This document shows, in pieces, positions 34,092 through 42,847 of a stretch of 64,000 bases of DNA; positions within the stretch are counted from its first letter, which is position 1; each line of letters opens with the position of its first letter. This stretch comes from UBA7672 sp965229115 (GTDB lineage: Bacteria > Pseudomonadota > Alphaproteobacteria > Caulobacterales > Hyphomonadaceae), in assembly GCA_965229115.1 (NCBI GenBank), contig CBDDIR010000003.1, positions 1,116,001 through 1,180,000 on the forward strand, written 5' to 3'. Position numbers and translations under genes: made by a program. The notes beneath the pieces were generated by a model that ran no database searches, had not been told where the DNA came from, and worked only from the letters and a program-made list of their open reading frames with translations.

Positions 34092-34961
34092 ATGAGGCGT
34101 CTGTTGGCTGTTATGGGCGCACTTGCGCTGTCGGCGTGCGACGAAAGTCCGCGCGTTGAGGCGACTGTTGTGCCGGAGCTGACGAAGCCGGTGGCGGCCG
34201 TGAGGCTCTATGCGCTCGATTGCGGCCGCTTCCATGTGAAGGATGCAGCGAGCTTTTCGGACGAGCATGTCTATGACGGACAGGCGCGCGATCTGGTCGA
34301 TCCCTGTTATCTGATCCGCCATCCGCGCGGCGACATGATGTGGGATGCGGGCATTCCGCCGGCCATGGCCGCTGAGCCGCAGGACAAGAACGCTCGCGCG
34401 ACCATCACGCTGAAGGAAACTCTGGAGCAGCAACTGGCCGAGCTGGGCGTTGCGCCGTCGGATATCGACTACTTTGCGATCTCCCACAGCCATTACGACC
34501 ATGTCGGCAGCGCGGCGCTGTTCAAGGATGCGACGTGGATTGTCGACAAGGACGAGCGCGACTGGATGTTCCGGGATGAAGCGCGCCAGTCGCCGAACTT
34601 CCCGGACATCGCGCCGCTCGAGACGATGAAGACGACGCTGATCGAAGGCGATGGCGATTATGACGTCTTCGGGGATGGCTCGGCCATTATCGTGCAGGCG
34701 CCGGGGCATACGCCGGGCCATACCGTGCTGCTGCTGAACACCGCCAATTCGGGAAAAGTCCTGCTGGCGGGCGACATGTGGCACCTGGCCGAGGCGCGTG
34801 AAAAGCGAACTGTCCCGACCGGAAACGTCAACCGCGAGCAGACGCTGGCTTCGATGGATAAGGTCGAGGCGCTGGCGGAAGCCACCAGCGCACGCGTTAT
34901 CCGCCAACACGTTCCCGAAGACTTCAATTCACTGCCGAAGTTCCCCAAAGCGCTGGAATAG
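34092..34961 (+). CDS. Metallo-beta-lactamase-fold lipoprotein, AHL-lactonase-like
   Basis: 289 aa from ATG 34092. The lipoprotein signal ends ALALSACDES. The dinuclear-zinc motif is SHSHYDHVG, followed by QAPGHTPGHTVLLL and LAGDMWHL. The arrangement, with VRLYALDCGRFHV at the start, recalls AttM/AiiB-type N-acyl homoserine lactonases, though these are normally cytoplasmic. Possible roles are quorum quenching or lactone hydrolysis at the periplasmic face. It is followed by DUF6489 and rpiA. Confidence 0.8.
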   Translation: MRRLLAVMGALALSACDESPRVEATVVPELTKPVAAVRLYALDCGRFHVKDAASFSDEHVYDGQARDLVDPCYLIRHPRGDMMWDAGIPPAMAAEPQDKNARATITLKETLEQQLAELGVAPSDIDYFAISHSHYDHVGSAALFKDATWIVDKDERDWMFRDEARQSPNFPDIAPLETMKTTLIEGDGDYDVFGDGSAIIVQAPGHTPGHTVLLLNTANSGKVLLAGDMWHLAEAREKRTVPTGNVNREQTLASMDKVEALAEATSARVIRQHVPEDFNSLPKFPKALE

Positions 34962-34992
34962 TGCACAGCGGGAAAGCGCGGAGGAGATCGCC

Positions 34993-35238
34993 ATGAAGAT
35001 GACCATCAATGTGGAATGCACGCCCGAAGAGGCGCGCACCTTCCTGGGGCTGCCGGATCTGGCGCCGATCAACGAAACGCTGGTCAGTTCGGTGAAGCAG
35101 CGCATCGAGCAGAACATCGAGATGGTCAGCCCCGAATTCTACCTGAAGCAGTGGTACTCGATGGGTGGTCAGGCCACCGACAGCTTCATGCAGATGATGA
35201 CGGCCGGAGCCCGCGCCGCTGGCGGCGACAAGTCGTAA
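34993..35238 (+). CDS. DUF6489-like small protein
   Basis: 81 aa from ATG 34993 with GGAGAT upstream. MKMTINVECTPEEARTFLGL, then IEQNIEMVSPEFYLKQW and FMQMMTAGARAAGG, resemble the phasin-like small proteins named DUF6489 in alphaproteobacteria. Two bases separate its stop from the rpiA start, so the two are cotranslated. Confidence 0.7.
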   Translation: MKMTINVECTPEEARTFLGLPDLAPINETLVSSVKQRIEQNIEMVSPEFYLKQWYSMGGQATDSFMQMMTAGARAAGGDKS

Positions 35239-35240
35239 CC

Positions 35241-35939
35241 ATGTCCGACGTCGCCAAGCAGAGCGCCGCCGAAGCGGCGCTGAAATTCGTTGAGCCCGAC
35301 ATGATCCTCGGTCTGGGCACCGGCTCGACCGCGGCGATCTTCGTGCGCCTGCTGGCCGACAAGGTGAAGGCCGGTCTCAAGATCGTCGGCACGCCGACAT
35401 CTGAAGCTACCGACAAGCTGGCGCGGTCGCTGGGCATTCGCATCGTCGCGCCGGATGAGCTGGAGCGGATCGATCTTACCATCGATGGCGCGGACGAGTT
35501 CGATCCCGATCTCAATCTGATCAAGGGCGGCGGCGCAGCGCTCCTGCGCGAGAAGATCATCGCTGAAGCGTCTGACCGCATGGTCGTGATTGCGGACGCG
35601 GGCAAGGAAGTGAAGTCGCTCGGCAAGTTCCCGCTGCCGATCGAGATCAACGCGTTCGGCTCGGAACTGACCCGCCGCCGCATCCACCATCACATCGCCG
35701 ATCTGGGTCTGGGCAACGCGCCCAGCTCCTGGCGCATGGCGACGGGCGAGAGCCTGCTGCACACCGATGGCGGCCATCTGATCCTCGATCTGGCCTGCGG
35801 CGTGATTCCCGATCCGGTCGCGTTGGGCGCGGTGCTGGACACCATTCCGGGCGTGGTCGAGCACGGCCTGTTCATCGGCTATGCCGAGCAGGTGATCGTT
35901 GGGGAAGCTAGCGGCGCAAGGCTGGTCGGGAAGCGGTAA
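35241..35939 (+). CDS. rpiA: Ribose-5-phosphate isomerase A
   Basis: 232 aa from ATG 35241; the frame is open further upstream but that part overlaps DUF6489. Motifs are ILGLGTGSTAAIFV, LTIDGADEFDPDLNLIKGGG and ALLREKIIAEASD. It interconverts ribose-5-phosphate and ribulose-5-phosphate in the pentose-phosphate pathway. Confidence 0.96.
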   Translation: MSDVAKQSAAEAALKFVEPDMILGLGTGSTAAIFVRLLADKVKAGLKIVGTPTSEATDKLARSLGIRIVAPDELERIDLTIDGADEFDPDLNLIKGGGAALLREKIIAEASDRMVVIADAGKEVKSLGKFPLPIEINAFGSELTRRRIHHHIADLGLGNAPSSWRMATGESLLHTDGGHLILDLACGVIPDPVALGAVLDTIPGVVEHGLFIGYAEQVIVGEASGARLVGKR

Positions 35940-36049
35940 CGCTGCTGCGACCGCAAAAGTCCTATCGAATGCGGGCAACGGGTGCTAAAGGCCTCGCCAC
36001 GCGCCGGGGCGAAGTCTCCGGGACAGACAGGTCTGACAGGGAAGTCGAC

Positions 36050-36646
36050 ATGATCAGAACGGTGATTGCGGTTGTGGCTGCTGCGGGTGCGCTGGCGGCT
36101 TGCCAACCTGCCACCCCGGCGGGAGCAGCGCCTGCTTCGGAAGTGCGCCTCGCCAAGAAGCTGGTCGATGCCGGCGTTCCGATCCCGCTCGAAGGCGAGG
36201 CTGTCCAGCAGCTCGCTTACCAGCAAGTGCAGGGCATGATGTTCCAGGACGGCCTCTCGCCCGAGCAGGCGCGTCAAGTGATGATGGGCATCTCCAAGAA
36301 CCTCGAGGCCGCCGCGCCTGAGATCAAGGAAGAGATGATCAAGTCCTTCACCGACCAGTTCAACGTGAAGGAACTCGAACTCCTCGTGAAATTCGTCACT
36401 TCGAAAGAAGGTCAGGCGATCCAGGAGAAGATGCCGCTGGTTGGTCAGGGCGCATCCGAGGTTCTGCAGAAGCGTGCGCAAGAAGCCGGCGTGAAAGCGC
36501 TCGCCGATCTGCGTTCGGTCTGGCCGACGCCGCCGGCGCCTGCTCCGGCCCAGCCGTCGCTGCCGCAGGGCGGCGTTCCGGGGCAGCCTGGCGCACCGGG
36601 CGCACCGGTCACGGTTCCGCCGCCGGCCCCCGGCGCTCCCAACTAA
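36050..36646 (+). CDS. DUF2059 lipoprotein
   Basis: 198 aa from ATG 36050 with AGGGAAG upstream. The signal ends in AAAGALAACQP (lipid Cys at 18). The central FTDQFNVKELELLVKFVTSKEG and QAIQEKMPLV are DUF2059-like. The last ~40 residues are Pro/Gly/Ala-rich and probably disordered. Function unknown; envelope location is likely. Confidence 0.82.
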   Translation: MIRTVIAVVAAAGALAACQPATPAGAAPASEVRLAKKLVDAGVPIPLEGEAVQQLAYQQVQGMMFQDGLSPEQARQVMMGISKNLEAAAPEIKEEMIKSFTDQFNVKELELLVKFVTSKEGQAIQEKMPLVGQGASEVLQKRAQEAGVKALADLRSVWPTPPAPAPAQPSLPQGGVPGQPGAPGAPVTVPPPAPGAPN

Positions 36647-36749
36647 CGCCTCCAACTGATCTCATCACGGCTGCGTGCCGGGCATTGTCCGGCGCGTGAC
36701 GGGTGCTAGCTTCCCGGTCATCCCGCACAGGGGATGACAGGAGACGCAT

Positions 36750-37115
36750 ATGCGCATTCTCGCTGGACTTATGGCTGCTGGTGCACTCGCGCTGACGGGG
36801 GCTGCCTGGGCGACCCCGCCGGGCGTGACCGAGAAGGACGGCAGCTTCATCGCGCCGGACGGCAAGCCGCTCTACACATTCGCGCGCGACACGACCGCAG
36901 GCAAATCCGCTTGCAACGGTCAGTGCGCTACCAATTGGCCGCCGCTCGCCGCCGCTGCGGACGCCAAGGACGATGGATCCTGGACGGTCGTCACGCGCGA
37001 CGACGGCGCCAAGATGTGGGCCTACAAGGGCAAGCCGCTTTACACCTACGCGAAAGACACGGCTGGTCAGCCCGCGTCCGGCGTTGGTCCGGCCTGGCCC
37101 CTCGCGGTTAAATAG
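36750..37115 (+). CDS. Secreted protein with two PF03640-type repeats
   Basis: 121 aa. A Sec signal peptide ends near AAWA (about residue 21). Two copies of the secreted-repeat unit follow: DGKPLYTFARDTTAGKSACNGQCATNWPPL, split around residue 37-66, and YKGKPLYTYAKDTAGQ near 92-107. This repeat is widespread and of unknown function. A terminator follows at 37147. Confidence 0.87.
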   Translation: MRILAGLMAAGALALTGAAWATPPGVTEKDGSFIAPDGKPLYTFARDTTAGKSACNGQCATNWPPLAAAADAKDDGSWTVVTRDDGAKMWAYKGKPLYTYAKDTAGQPASGVGPAWPLAVK

Positions 37116-37146
37116 CAGCCGTTCAGGCACGAACGCATGACAATCA

Positions 37147-37181
37147 GGCGGTCCCGGCGTGCTGGGGCCGCCTTTTCTTTT
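37147..37181 (+). terminator. Factor-independent terminator
   Basis: Stem GGCGG-T-CCC/GGG-G-CCGCC with an 8-nt loop, followed by TTTTCTTTT. It lies 32 bp after the secreted-repeat gene. Confidence 0.82.
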
Positions 37182-37270
37182 GCGGCGAAAGAACCGCACT
37201 TTTGCTCGCGCGGCAGACTCCCTAGATATGGCGCCCAAGCAGCTGATTTTTATGCAGACTGGGGCTTCCT

Positions 37271-38650
37271 ATGGCGTACGACTACGACCTCTTCACCATC
37301 GGCGCGGGTTCGGGCGGCGTGCGTGCGTCCCGGCTTGCTGCGATGTCGGGCGCCAAGACGGCGGTTGCCGAGGAAGATCGTGCGGGCGGCACATGCGTGA
37401 TCCGCGGCTGCATCCCGAAAAAGTACATGGTCTATGCCAGCGAGTTCGGCCGCTCGCTTGAGCACATGAAAGGCTATGGCTGGAAGATCGAGAACGCCAG
37501 CTACGACCACAACCTGTTCATGGACCGCATGCATCGCGAGATCGACCGGCTCTCCGGAATCTACGCACGCAACCTGCGTAACGCCGGCGCCGAACTGATC
37601 GATGAGCGCGCGGAGTTCGTCGATGCGCACACGCTGCGTCTGACCAAGTCGGGTCGTACTGTGACGGCGGCCAAGATCCTGATCGCGACGGGCGGCTGGC
37701 CGACCATGCCGAAGGAAGTCGAAGGCATCGAGCATGCGATCACGTCGGCCGACATGTTCCACCTCGAGGATCTGCCCAAGCACATCATCGTCATCGGCGG
37801 CGGCTATATCGGTGTCGAGTTCGCTGGCGTGATGAGCGGGCTGGGCGTGAATGTCTGCCTCGCCATCCGCAAGGAGACGGTGCTGCGTGGCTTCGATGAA
37901 GACGTGCGCACGCATGTCCACGAGGAGCTCAAGCGCAAGGGCGTGAAGGTCATCACCAACGCGACGCCGCGCAAGATCGAGAAGGTCGGCGACAAGCTGA
38001 CGGTTCATTTCACCAATGGCGAGACGGCGTCGGGCGACAAGGTTCTGTTTGCGACGGGACGCGATCCGAACGTGAAGGGCCTCGGTCTCGAGAAGGCGGG
38101 CGTCGAGCTGAACGAGCGCGGCGCGATCAAGGTCGACGAGCATTCTCGCACCAGCGTTCCGCACATCTTCGCAATCGGCGACGTGACGGACCGCATCAAC
38201 CTGACGCCGGTCGCGATCCGGGAGGGGCAGGCCTTCTCCCAAACCGAGTTCATGAATCGCCCGACGACCTTCGATTATGCCGATGTCCCGCACGCCGTTT
38301 TCGCCCAGCCGCCGGTAGGCGTGGTGGGCCTTACCGAAGCGGAAGCCCGTAAAAAGTACGGGGTTATCGATATCTACAAGACCAAGTTCCGCCCCATGAA
38401 AGACATGCTCACGGGGGATGAGGAACGTGTGCTAATGAAGATCGTGGTGCGGGCCGAAGATGATAAAGTCGTCGGCGTCCACATCGTCGGTCCAGATGCG
38501 CCGGAGATAATCCAGGCTGTTGCGATCGCGGTGAAGATGGGCGCAACGAAGGCAGACTTCGATCGCACCTGCGCCTTGCACCCCTCGATCGCCGAGGAAC
38601 TGGTGACGATGCGCGAGAAGTACGTGCCGCCGGAGCTGAAGCCGGTCTGA
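37271..38650 (+). CDS. gor: Glutathione-disulfide reductase
   Basis: 459 aa FAD/NADPH enzyme keeping glutathione reduced. The redox pair is C42 and C47 in GGTCVIRGCIPKK, as in plant/cyanobacterial-type GR. NADPH site: IGGGYIGVEFAGVM. FAD site: HIFAIGDVTD. The catalytic base is H437 in ALHPSIAEELVTM, where the usual HPT is HPS. It is followed 16 bp later by a small membrane protein. Confidence 0.95.
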   Translation: MAYDYDLFTIGAGSGGVRASRLAAMSGAKTAVAEEDRAGGTCVIRGCIPKKYMVYASEFGRSLEHMKGYGWKIENASYDHNLFMDRMHREIDRLSGIYARNLRNAGAELIDERAEFVDAHTLRLTKSGRTVTAAKILIATGGWPTMPKEVEGIEHAITSADMFHLEDLPKHIIVIGGGYIGVEFAGVMSGLGVNVCLAIRKETVLRGFDEDVRTHVHEELKRKGVKVITNATPRKIEKVGDKLTVHFTNGETASGDKVLFATGRDPNVKGLGLEKAGVELNERGAIKVDEHSRTSVPHIFAIGDVTDRINLTPVAIREGQAFSQTEFMNRPTTFDYADVPHAVFAQPPVGVVGLTEAEARKKYGVIDIYKTKFRPMKDMLTGDEERVLMKIVVRAEDDKVVGVHIVGPDAPEIIQAVAIAVKMGATKADFDRTCALHPSIAEELVTMREKYVPPELKPV

Positions 38651-38666
38651 GCTAGGGAGAACGGCC

Positions 38667-38963
38667 GTGAAATTTCAGTGGGACGCCAAATATTTCGGCT
38701 GGAAGTATCTCAACTACCTGATCATCGCGGTCGGTCTGATCGTAGGGATCGGCGTGTGGTTCGTGCCCAACAAGTGGGCCGAGCCGAAGATCGCTGCGAG
38801 CTGGAACAACACGCTTGAACTGCTCGAGCTGCGCAAGCAGCGGCTTGCGCGCGAGGCTGAGGAGCAGCGGGTGCAGGATGAGCTGGGTCTGATCTATATC
38901 GACCCCGGCACGAATCCTTTCCCGACCGAGCCTCCCAAGGACGCGCCGGCGCCGAAGAAGTAG
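38667..38963 (+). CDS. Small single-pass membrane protein
   Basis: 98 aa from a GTG with AGGGAG upstream. One transmembrane helix (YLIIAVGLIVGIGVWFV near 17-33) is followed by a charged helix LELLELRKQRLAREAEEQ and a Pro/Lys-rich end. Unknown family. Likely cotranscribed with gor. Confidence 0.65.
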   Translation: MKFQWDAKYFGWKYLNYLIIAVGLIVGIGVWFVPNKWAEPKIAASWNNTLELLELRKQRLAREAEEQRVQDELGLIYIDPGTNPFPTEPPKDAPAPKK

Positions 38964-39086
38964 GGCGGCGAGCCTTTACTCCCGTGTAATGGCCGCGCAT
39001 GCGGCCTCGCGCGCCTTGACCTTGGGGCCGAACCGACGGACCCCTTTCGCAACGGGTTTCCTGAAGATCGTCCAGTGGAGTAGCCG

Positions 39087-39941
39087 GTGGCGCCGCGCAC
39101 CGTTTCCGTCGTGAACATGAAGGGCGGCGTCGGCAAGTCGACTACCGTGGCGAGCCTTGCCGAGACGCTGGCGTCCGAAGGCGTGCGCGTGCTGGTGATC
39201 GATCTCGATCCGCAATCCAACGTTTCGATGATGCTGGCGGGGCAGGATCGCTGGGTCGAGCTGCGTCAGGCGAACCGGACGATCGACGAGTATTTCAATC
39301 AGTACGTTTACGGCGGCGAGCCGCGTTTCTTCCGCGAGTTCGTGGCCAACAAGGTCAGCGACATTGCGGGTGAGCCTGCGCTGGACCTTCTGATCTCGAC
39401 GCCGGAGTTCCGGTATATCGAGCGGCATGCGCTGGAGAAGTGGGTCAGCCAGGGGTTTGATATCCGGCAGCTCAACACGCGCTTCTCGCGGCTGACACAT
39501 TCGGCGATCGAGAACGTGGCCGAGAGCTATGACCTCGTGCTGTTCGACTGCCCGCCGGGGATTTCGATGTTTGCGGAAGCGGCGATCGAATTGTCCGAGT
39601 TCATCGTGATCCCGACCATTCCGGATTATGTTTCGCGGCTGGGCATCTTTGCGTTCCGCAAGCGCGCCCTGCGGTCGATGGAGCAGCGGCGGTTTACGGA
39701 TGATCGGATCTATACGCTGATCACGAAGTACGAGGCTGCGAACTCGCTGCACCAGAGCGAGGCGGCGTTGTTGAAGGATCAGTTCAACGTTTTCGAGACG
39801 CGCATTCCTCAGGCGGAGCAGATCGCGCGGGCGGCCGAGTGGTCGGATCACAAGCGGACGCTTGAGCAGAAGTATGGCGATGCGGCTGCGGTGATCCGCA
39901 AGTTCGCTGGCGAGTTCCGGGAGCGGGTGGGGCTCATATGA
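39087..39941 (+). CDS. Orphan ParA/MinD-type ATPase
   Basis: 284 aa from a GTG. Deviant Walker A KGGVGKST is at 12-19, switch I/Walker A' VIDLDPQSNVS near 38-48, and Walker B LVLFDCPPGIS near 150. Such ATPases position DNA or protein cargo on nucleoid or membrane. No ParB or parS is nearby; the partner is the overlapping gene at 39938, so it may be a cargo-positioning system rather than plasmid partition. Confidence 0.88.
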   Translation: MAPRTVSVVNMKGGVGKSTTVASLAETLASEGVRVLVIDLDPQSNVSMMLAGQDRWVELRQANRTIDEYFNQYVYGGEPRFFREFVANKVSDIAGEPALDLLISTPEFRYIERHALEKWVSQGFDIRQLNTRFSRLTHSAIENVAESYDLVLFDCPPGISMFAEAAIELSEFIVIPTIPDYVSRLGIFAFRKRALRSMEQRRFTDDRIYTLITKYEAANSLHQSEAALLKDQFNVFETRIPQAEQIARAAEWSDHKRTLEQKYGDAAAVIRKFAGEFRERVGLI

Positions 39942-40306
39942 TCGATAAGGCTCTTACCGGCCTATTCAAGGTTGTGACCGACGAGGCGGTGAACAATCCG
40001 GCGTTCGGGAAGAGGCTGGAAGAGTCGCTCGCGAAGTTCGGACAGGAGCTGGCTGAGCGCCGCATGGCCGAGCGGAATGTCGGCGAGTTTCATCCGTTCA
40101 TCGAATTCAAGAAGGGCACGCCCGAAGACTTCGCGGCGCGGCTGGGCAAGTTCGACGTGAACGAGCTGCGCGTGATCGTTCTGAAGCATCATCTCGACCC
40201 GGCCAATCTGCTGAAGGGCAAGGGGACGAAGAAGACGCTGACCGCGCATATTCTCGAAGCAGCGAAGAAGCGTTCCGAGCGGGACGCGAAGCTGTTCGAG
40301 TACTAG
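39938..40306 (+). CDS. Small ParA-linked protein
   Basis: 122 aa, overlapping the ParA gene by 4 bp (ATGA). The N-terminal part is helical (NNPAFGKRLEESLAKFGQEL). The C-terminal FDVNELRVIVLKHHLDPANL and KTLTAHILEAAKKRSERD form a SAP/Rho-N-like helical pattern found in several small bacterial proteins. Probably the adaptor or regulator of the ATPase. Function unknown. Confidence 0.75.
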   Translation: MIDKALTGLFKVVTDEAVNNPAFGKRLEESLAKFGQELAERRMAERNVGEFHPFIEFKKGTPEDFAARLGKFDVNELRVIVLKHHLDPANLLKGKGTKKTLTAHILEAAKKRSERDAKLFEY

Positions 40307-41034
40307 CGCAGATTGCGCGCGAAGAGGGACAGCACGCGTTCCCAGTGCTGTTCGGCGGCGAGCTTGTTGTAGACGGGGCGTTTCGGGAAGGCGAAGCCGT
40401 GATCGGTGTCGGGGTATTGCTCGACCTCGCCATGCGCGCCTGCAAGATCGGCTTTGAGCTGGTCGACCATTTCCTGCGGCGCCCAGTGATCGCGTTCGGC
40501 GCAGGCGAAGTAGAATTCGGCGGGTGAGCGCTTGGCGATGCGATGGGGGCTGGTGTCGCTGTCGGTGACGAGGCGGACGCCGTAGATCGAGGCGGTGGCC
40601 TTGATGACGTCCGGCTTGTGGCCGGCGGCGCAGACGGCGAAGCGGCCGCTCATGCAGTAGCCGACTGTCCCGACGCTGTCGGCGTTTGCGGCGGCATCGT
40701 TAGCGGCGAACGCGAGCATGCCGTCGATGTCGGAGAGGACCATCGGGATTTCGAGCGTGTTCATCAGCTCGAACATGCGCTTGCGCGAGGGGTGTTCGGG
40801 ATCGGGCATGATCGGGCCGAGCTCCATCTCGCCAGAGCGGTAATAGAGGTTCGGGAGCATCACGTAGTAGCCAGAGCTGGCGAAGCGGCGGGCCATGTCG
40901 CGGAGTTCTTCGCGGATGGCGGGGGCGTCCATCAGGAAGACGATGACGGGGAAGGGGCCGCCGCGATCGGGGTGGACGATGAAGGTGGAGCTGGCGCCGT
41001 CCCTGGTCGCGATGTCGAGCTGGCGTTCGATCAT
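40303..41034 (-). CDS. Dienelactone hydrolase family protein
   Basis: 243 aa. The nucleophile is Cys127 in VGYCMSGRFAV, the DLH hallmark. The acid lies in ACAERDHWAP and His in YPDTDHGFAF. Upstream IVFLMDAPAIREELRDMARR is the family's activating region. It would hydrolyse dienelactones or other esters in the cytoplasm. Its end overlaps the convergent ParA-linked gene by 4 bp. Confidence 0.9.
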   Translation of the reverse strand: MIERQLDIATRDGASSTFIVHPDRGGPFPVIVFLMDAPAIREELRDMARRFASSGYYVMLPNLYYRSGEMELGPIMPDPEHPSRKRMFELMNTLEIPMVLSDIDGMLAFAANDAAANADSVGTVGYCMSGRFAVCAAGHKPDVIKATASIYGVRLVTDSDTSPHRIAKRSPAEFYFACAERDHWAPQEMVDQLKADLAGAHGEVEQYPDTDHGFAFPKRPVYNKLAAEQHWERVLSLFARNLR

Positions 41035-41186
41035 GGTAGTTCCCCCTCTATGCCCAAGGCTGATGTGGCCTCTGGCTGAGCCTAATCAATCTGCGGGGCG
41101 GGTGAAATGGGCGACAGGTTTGGGCGGCCAGCTTGGCAGCGGGGGCGACGCGCCGTACCAGTGGTGGCGGCAGGGAGTGGGCTGAG

Positions 41187-42053
41187 ATGAAAGCGGAAGC
41201 GGCGACGTATGCGGGCCTGGCGATCGGGCTTGCCGTTCTGGTGGCATGTTCGGGCGGGCCGTCGGCTGTGGTCGAGCCGCCGAAGAGCGCGCCGATGGCG
41301 GGGGCTGCCGCCGAGCAGCCGCAGCCTGGGCAGATGGTTCGTGCGGGCGGCTTCCTGACGGCGGAGACGATGCCGGATGCGGTGGCGACCATTCCGCCGG
41401 CGCCGAAGGAGGGCGAGGCGCGCAATGATCTGGACTGGAAGGTGTTCCGCGATCTGCGGGCGCTTGAGGGATCGGATCGCTGGAAGCTGGCGCAGAGCGA
41501 CAACTCGTATCTGCCGAAGGATCTGGTGAAGGACTTTGCCTGTTCGGTTGGCGCTGATCTGACCGCAGAGAATGCGCCGACGCTGGCGGCGATTTTCGGG
41601 AAGACGACGATTGATGCGGGGGCGGCGGCCGAGAAAGCAAAGCAGCTTTACAAGCGGACGCGGCCTTATCTGCACAATGCGGGCAATATCTGCATCGAGA
41701 AGTCGGAGGCTCTTGGGAAGAGCTTTGATTATCCCTCGGGACATTCGTCGCTGGGGTGGACGGCGGGGCTGGTGATGGCCGAGCTGGTGCCGGATCGGGC
41801 GAGTCAGGTGCTGGCGCGCGGGCGGGCTTATGGCGAGAGCCGGCTGGTTTGCGGCGTTCACAACATGACCGCGGTTGAGGCGGGGCGGACGAATGCGGCG
41901 GGCGTGTTTGCGGCGTTGCAATCGTCGGCGGAGTTCAAGGCGATGGTTGAGAAGGCGCGGGGGGAGATTGCTGCTGTGCGGGCTTCGGGCGCGAAGCCGG
42001 ATGCGGCTTGGTGCGCGAAGGAAGCTGAGCTGGTGAAGCCGCTGGCGCTTTAG
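41187..42053 (+). CDS. PAP2-type acid phosphatase lipoprotein, third motif altered
   Basis: 288 aa from ATG 41187 with GGGAG upstream. The lipid Cys is C21 (LAVLVACSG). PAP2 motif 1 is K152-R159-P160 (KQLYKRTRP), motif 2 is YPSGHSS (H186), motif 3 is SRLVCGVHNMTA with S218, R219 and H225. The Asp four residues after that His is Ala229. Class A acid phosphatases use it to orient the His, so activity may be reduced or changed. Confidence 0.85.
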   Translation: MKAEAATYAGLAIGLAVLVACSGGPSAVVEPPKSAPMAGAAAEQPQPGQMVRAGGFLTAETMPDAVATIPPAPKEGEARNDLDWKVFRDLRALEGSDRWKLAQSDNSYLPKDLVKDFACSVGADLTAENAPTLAAIFGKTTIDAGAAAEKAKQLYKRTRPYLHNAGNICIEKSEALGKSFDYPSGHSSLGWTAGLVMAELVPDRASQVLARGRAYGESRLVCGVHNMTAVEAGRTNAAGVFAALQSSAEFKAMVEKARGEIAAVRASGAKPDAAWCAKEAELVKPLAL

Positions 42054-42113
42054 GCGCGGGTTCGCGTTCCCGCTGGTGGCGGGTTTGGGATTTTGAGTTG
42101 GAAACGCGCTCGC

Positions 42114-42644
42114 TTAGGTGGGCGCGTTTTTGTTTGGAGTTGGGGTGCGTTGCGCGGCCCCCTCCGTCTTGCGCGCAAGGGCGCGCAATCCACCTCCCCC
42201 AGTGCTGCGCACTGATGGAGGCAAGTTCCCCTTCGTCGCGACGATGCGCTGTTTGCCTCCACCACACAGAGTGTGGGGGAGGTGGATCGCTTGGCGTGAG
42301 CCAAGCGAGACGGAGGGGGTGGCTGTTTGGCTCACAGTTGTGAGCACGCGCTCGTCCTTCGACGGACGCGCAGCGAAGCTGCGCTGCTCAGGATGAGCGC
42401 TTTGGGGATGGCTGCGGTGTTGCGCAGCTGAGTTTGTTTCCTTGGATTGGGTGTCGGTCTTCGCTTGGGGCAGATCTGTCGGCGCAGCGCGTGTGGCATT
42501 CACGCGGGTACGGCGGCAGAGCATCTGGAGCGTTGAGGCGACGTTCAGCACGAGCATCGCAAGCACGTGCAGCGTCGCATCGATCCAGTGATCGAGAGGC
42601 GACGGGGTTACCAGCCCAGTTTGCGCGTGTTTGTGTCGTGTCAT
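42114..42644 (-). CDS. Uncertain small gene with conserved leader
   Basis: ATG at 42642-42644. The first ~80 residues include one hydrophobic segment (TLHVLAMLVLNVASTLQML). The rest reads through R2 and R1 repeats and is not protein-like. It shares its upstream leader with the gene at 8794 but has no visible protein similarity to it. The true 3' end is not determinable. Confidence 0.3.
   Translation of the reverse strand: MTRHKHAQTGLVTPSPLDHWIDATLHVLAMLVLNVASTLQMLCRRTRVNATRAAPTDLPQAKTDTQSKETNSAAQHRSHPQSAHPEQRSFAARPSKDERVLTTVSQTATPSVSLGSRQAIHLPHTLCGGGKQRIVATKGNLPPSVRSTGGGGLRALARKTEGAAQRTPTPNKNAPT
42158..42319. repeat. Large palindromic repeat, family R1, copy 2
   Basis: Same outer arms and GATCCACCTCCCCC / GGAGGCAA stems as copy 1 at 8235-8390. 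The shoulder hairpins differ in sequence but still pair: TTGCGCGC/GCGCGCAA and CGCTTGGC/GCCAAGCG. The centre also differs. Confidence 0.88.
42347..42400. repeat. Palindromic repeat, family R2
   Basis: CGCTCGTCCTTCGACGGACG arm and CTGCTCAGGATGAGCGC arm around a GCAGCGAAGCTGC hairpin; nearly identical to 9053-9105. Confidence 0.88.
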
Positions 42645-42765
42645 GCGGGGTAGAATACCCCGGCCCAGGGCGCCGTAGATTCTAAGAGGCTCTATCCCCC
42701 AACTTGCCCGCGCAGGTTGTTGAAATCATGCGGGATGATTTTTGGCTGTCCTACAGTTTGGGATC
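42645..42765 (-). promoter_or_regulatory. Conserved leader, copy B
   Basis: Second copy of the 8795-8916 leader with the same five blocks in the same order. TATTCT stands where copy A has TATACT, again ending 7 nt before the ATG. The palindrome AAATCAT-N5-ATGATTT is kept while its five-base centre differs. Confidence 0.6.
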
Positions 42766-42814
42766 GCTCCATCCCCCAATTTCGCGCTCGCGCAGCACCC
42801 TACGCGGTGGGCGT

Positions 42815-42847
42815 GGCCTCTGGGTCCCTGCTTTCGCGGGAATGACG
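42815..42847. repeat. Half copy of repeat R3
   Basis: CTCTGGGTCCCTGCTTTCG followed by CGGGAATGACG matches the right half of R3. Its left part is missing or diverged. It precedes valS by 58 bp. Confidence 0.7.

Noticed and set aside
39087..40306. Plasmid partition locus
   Set aside because: No ParB, parS-like repeats or replication gene nearby; flanking genes are chromosomal.
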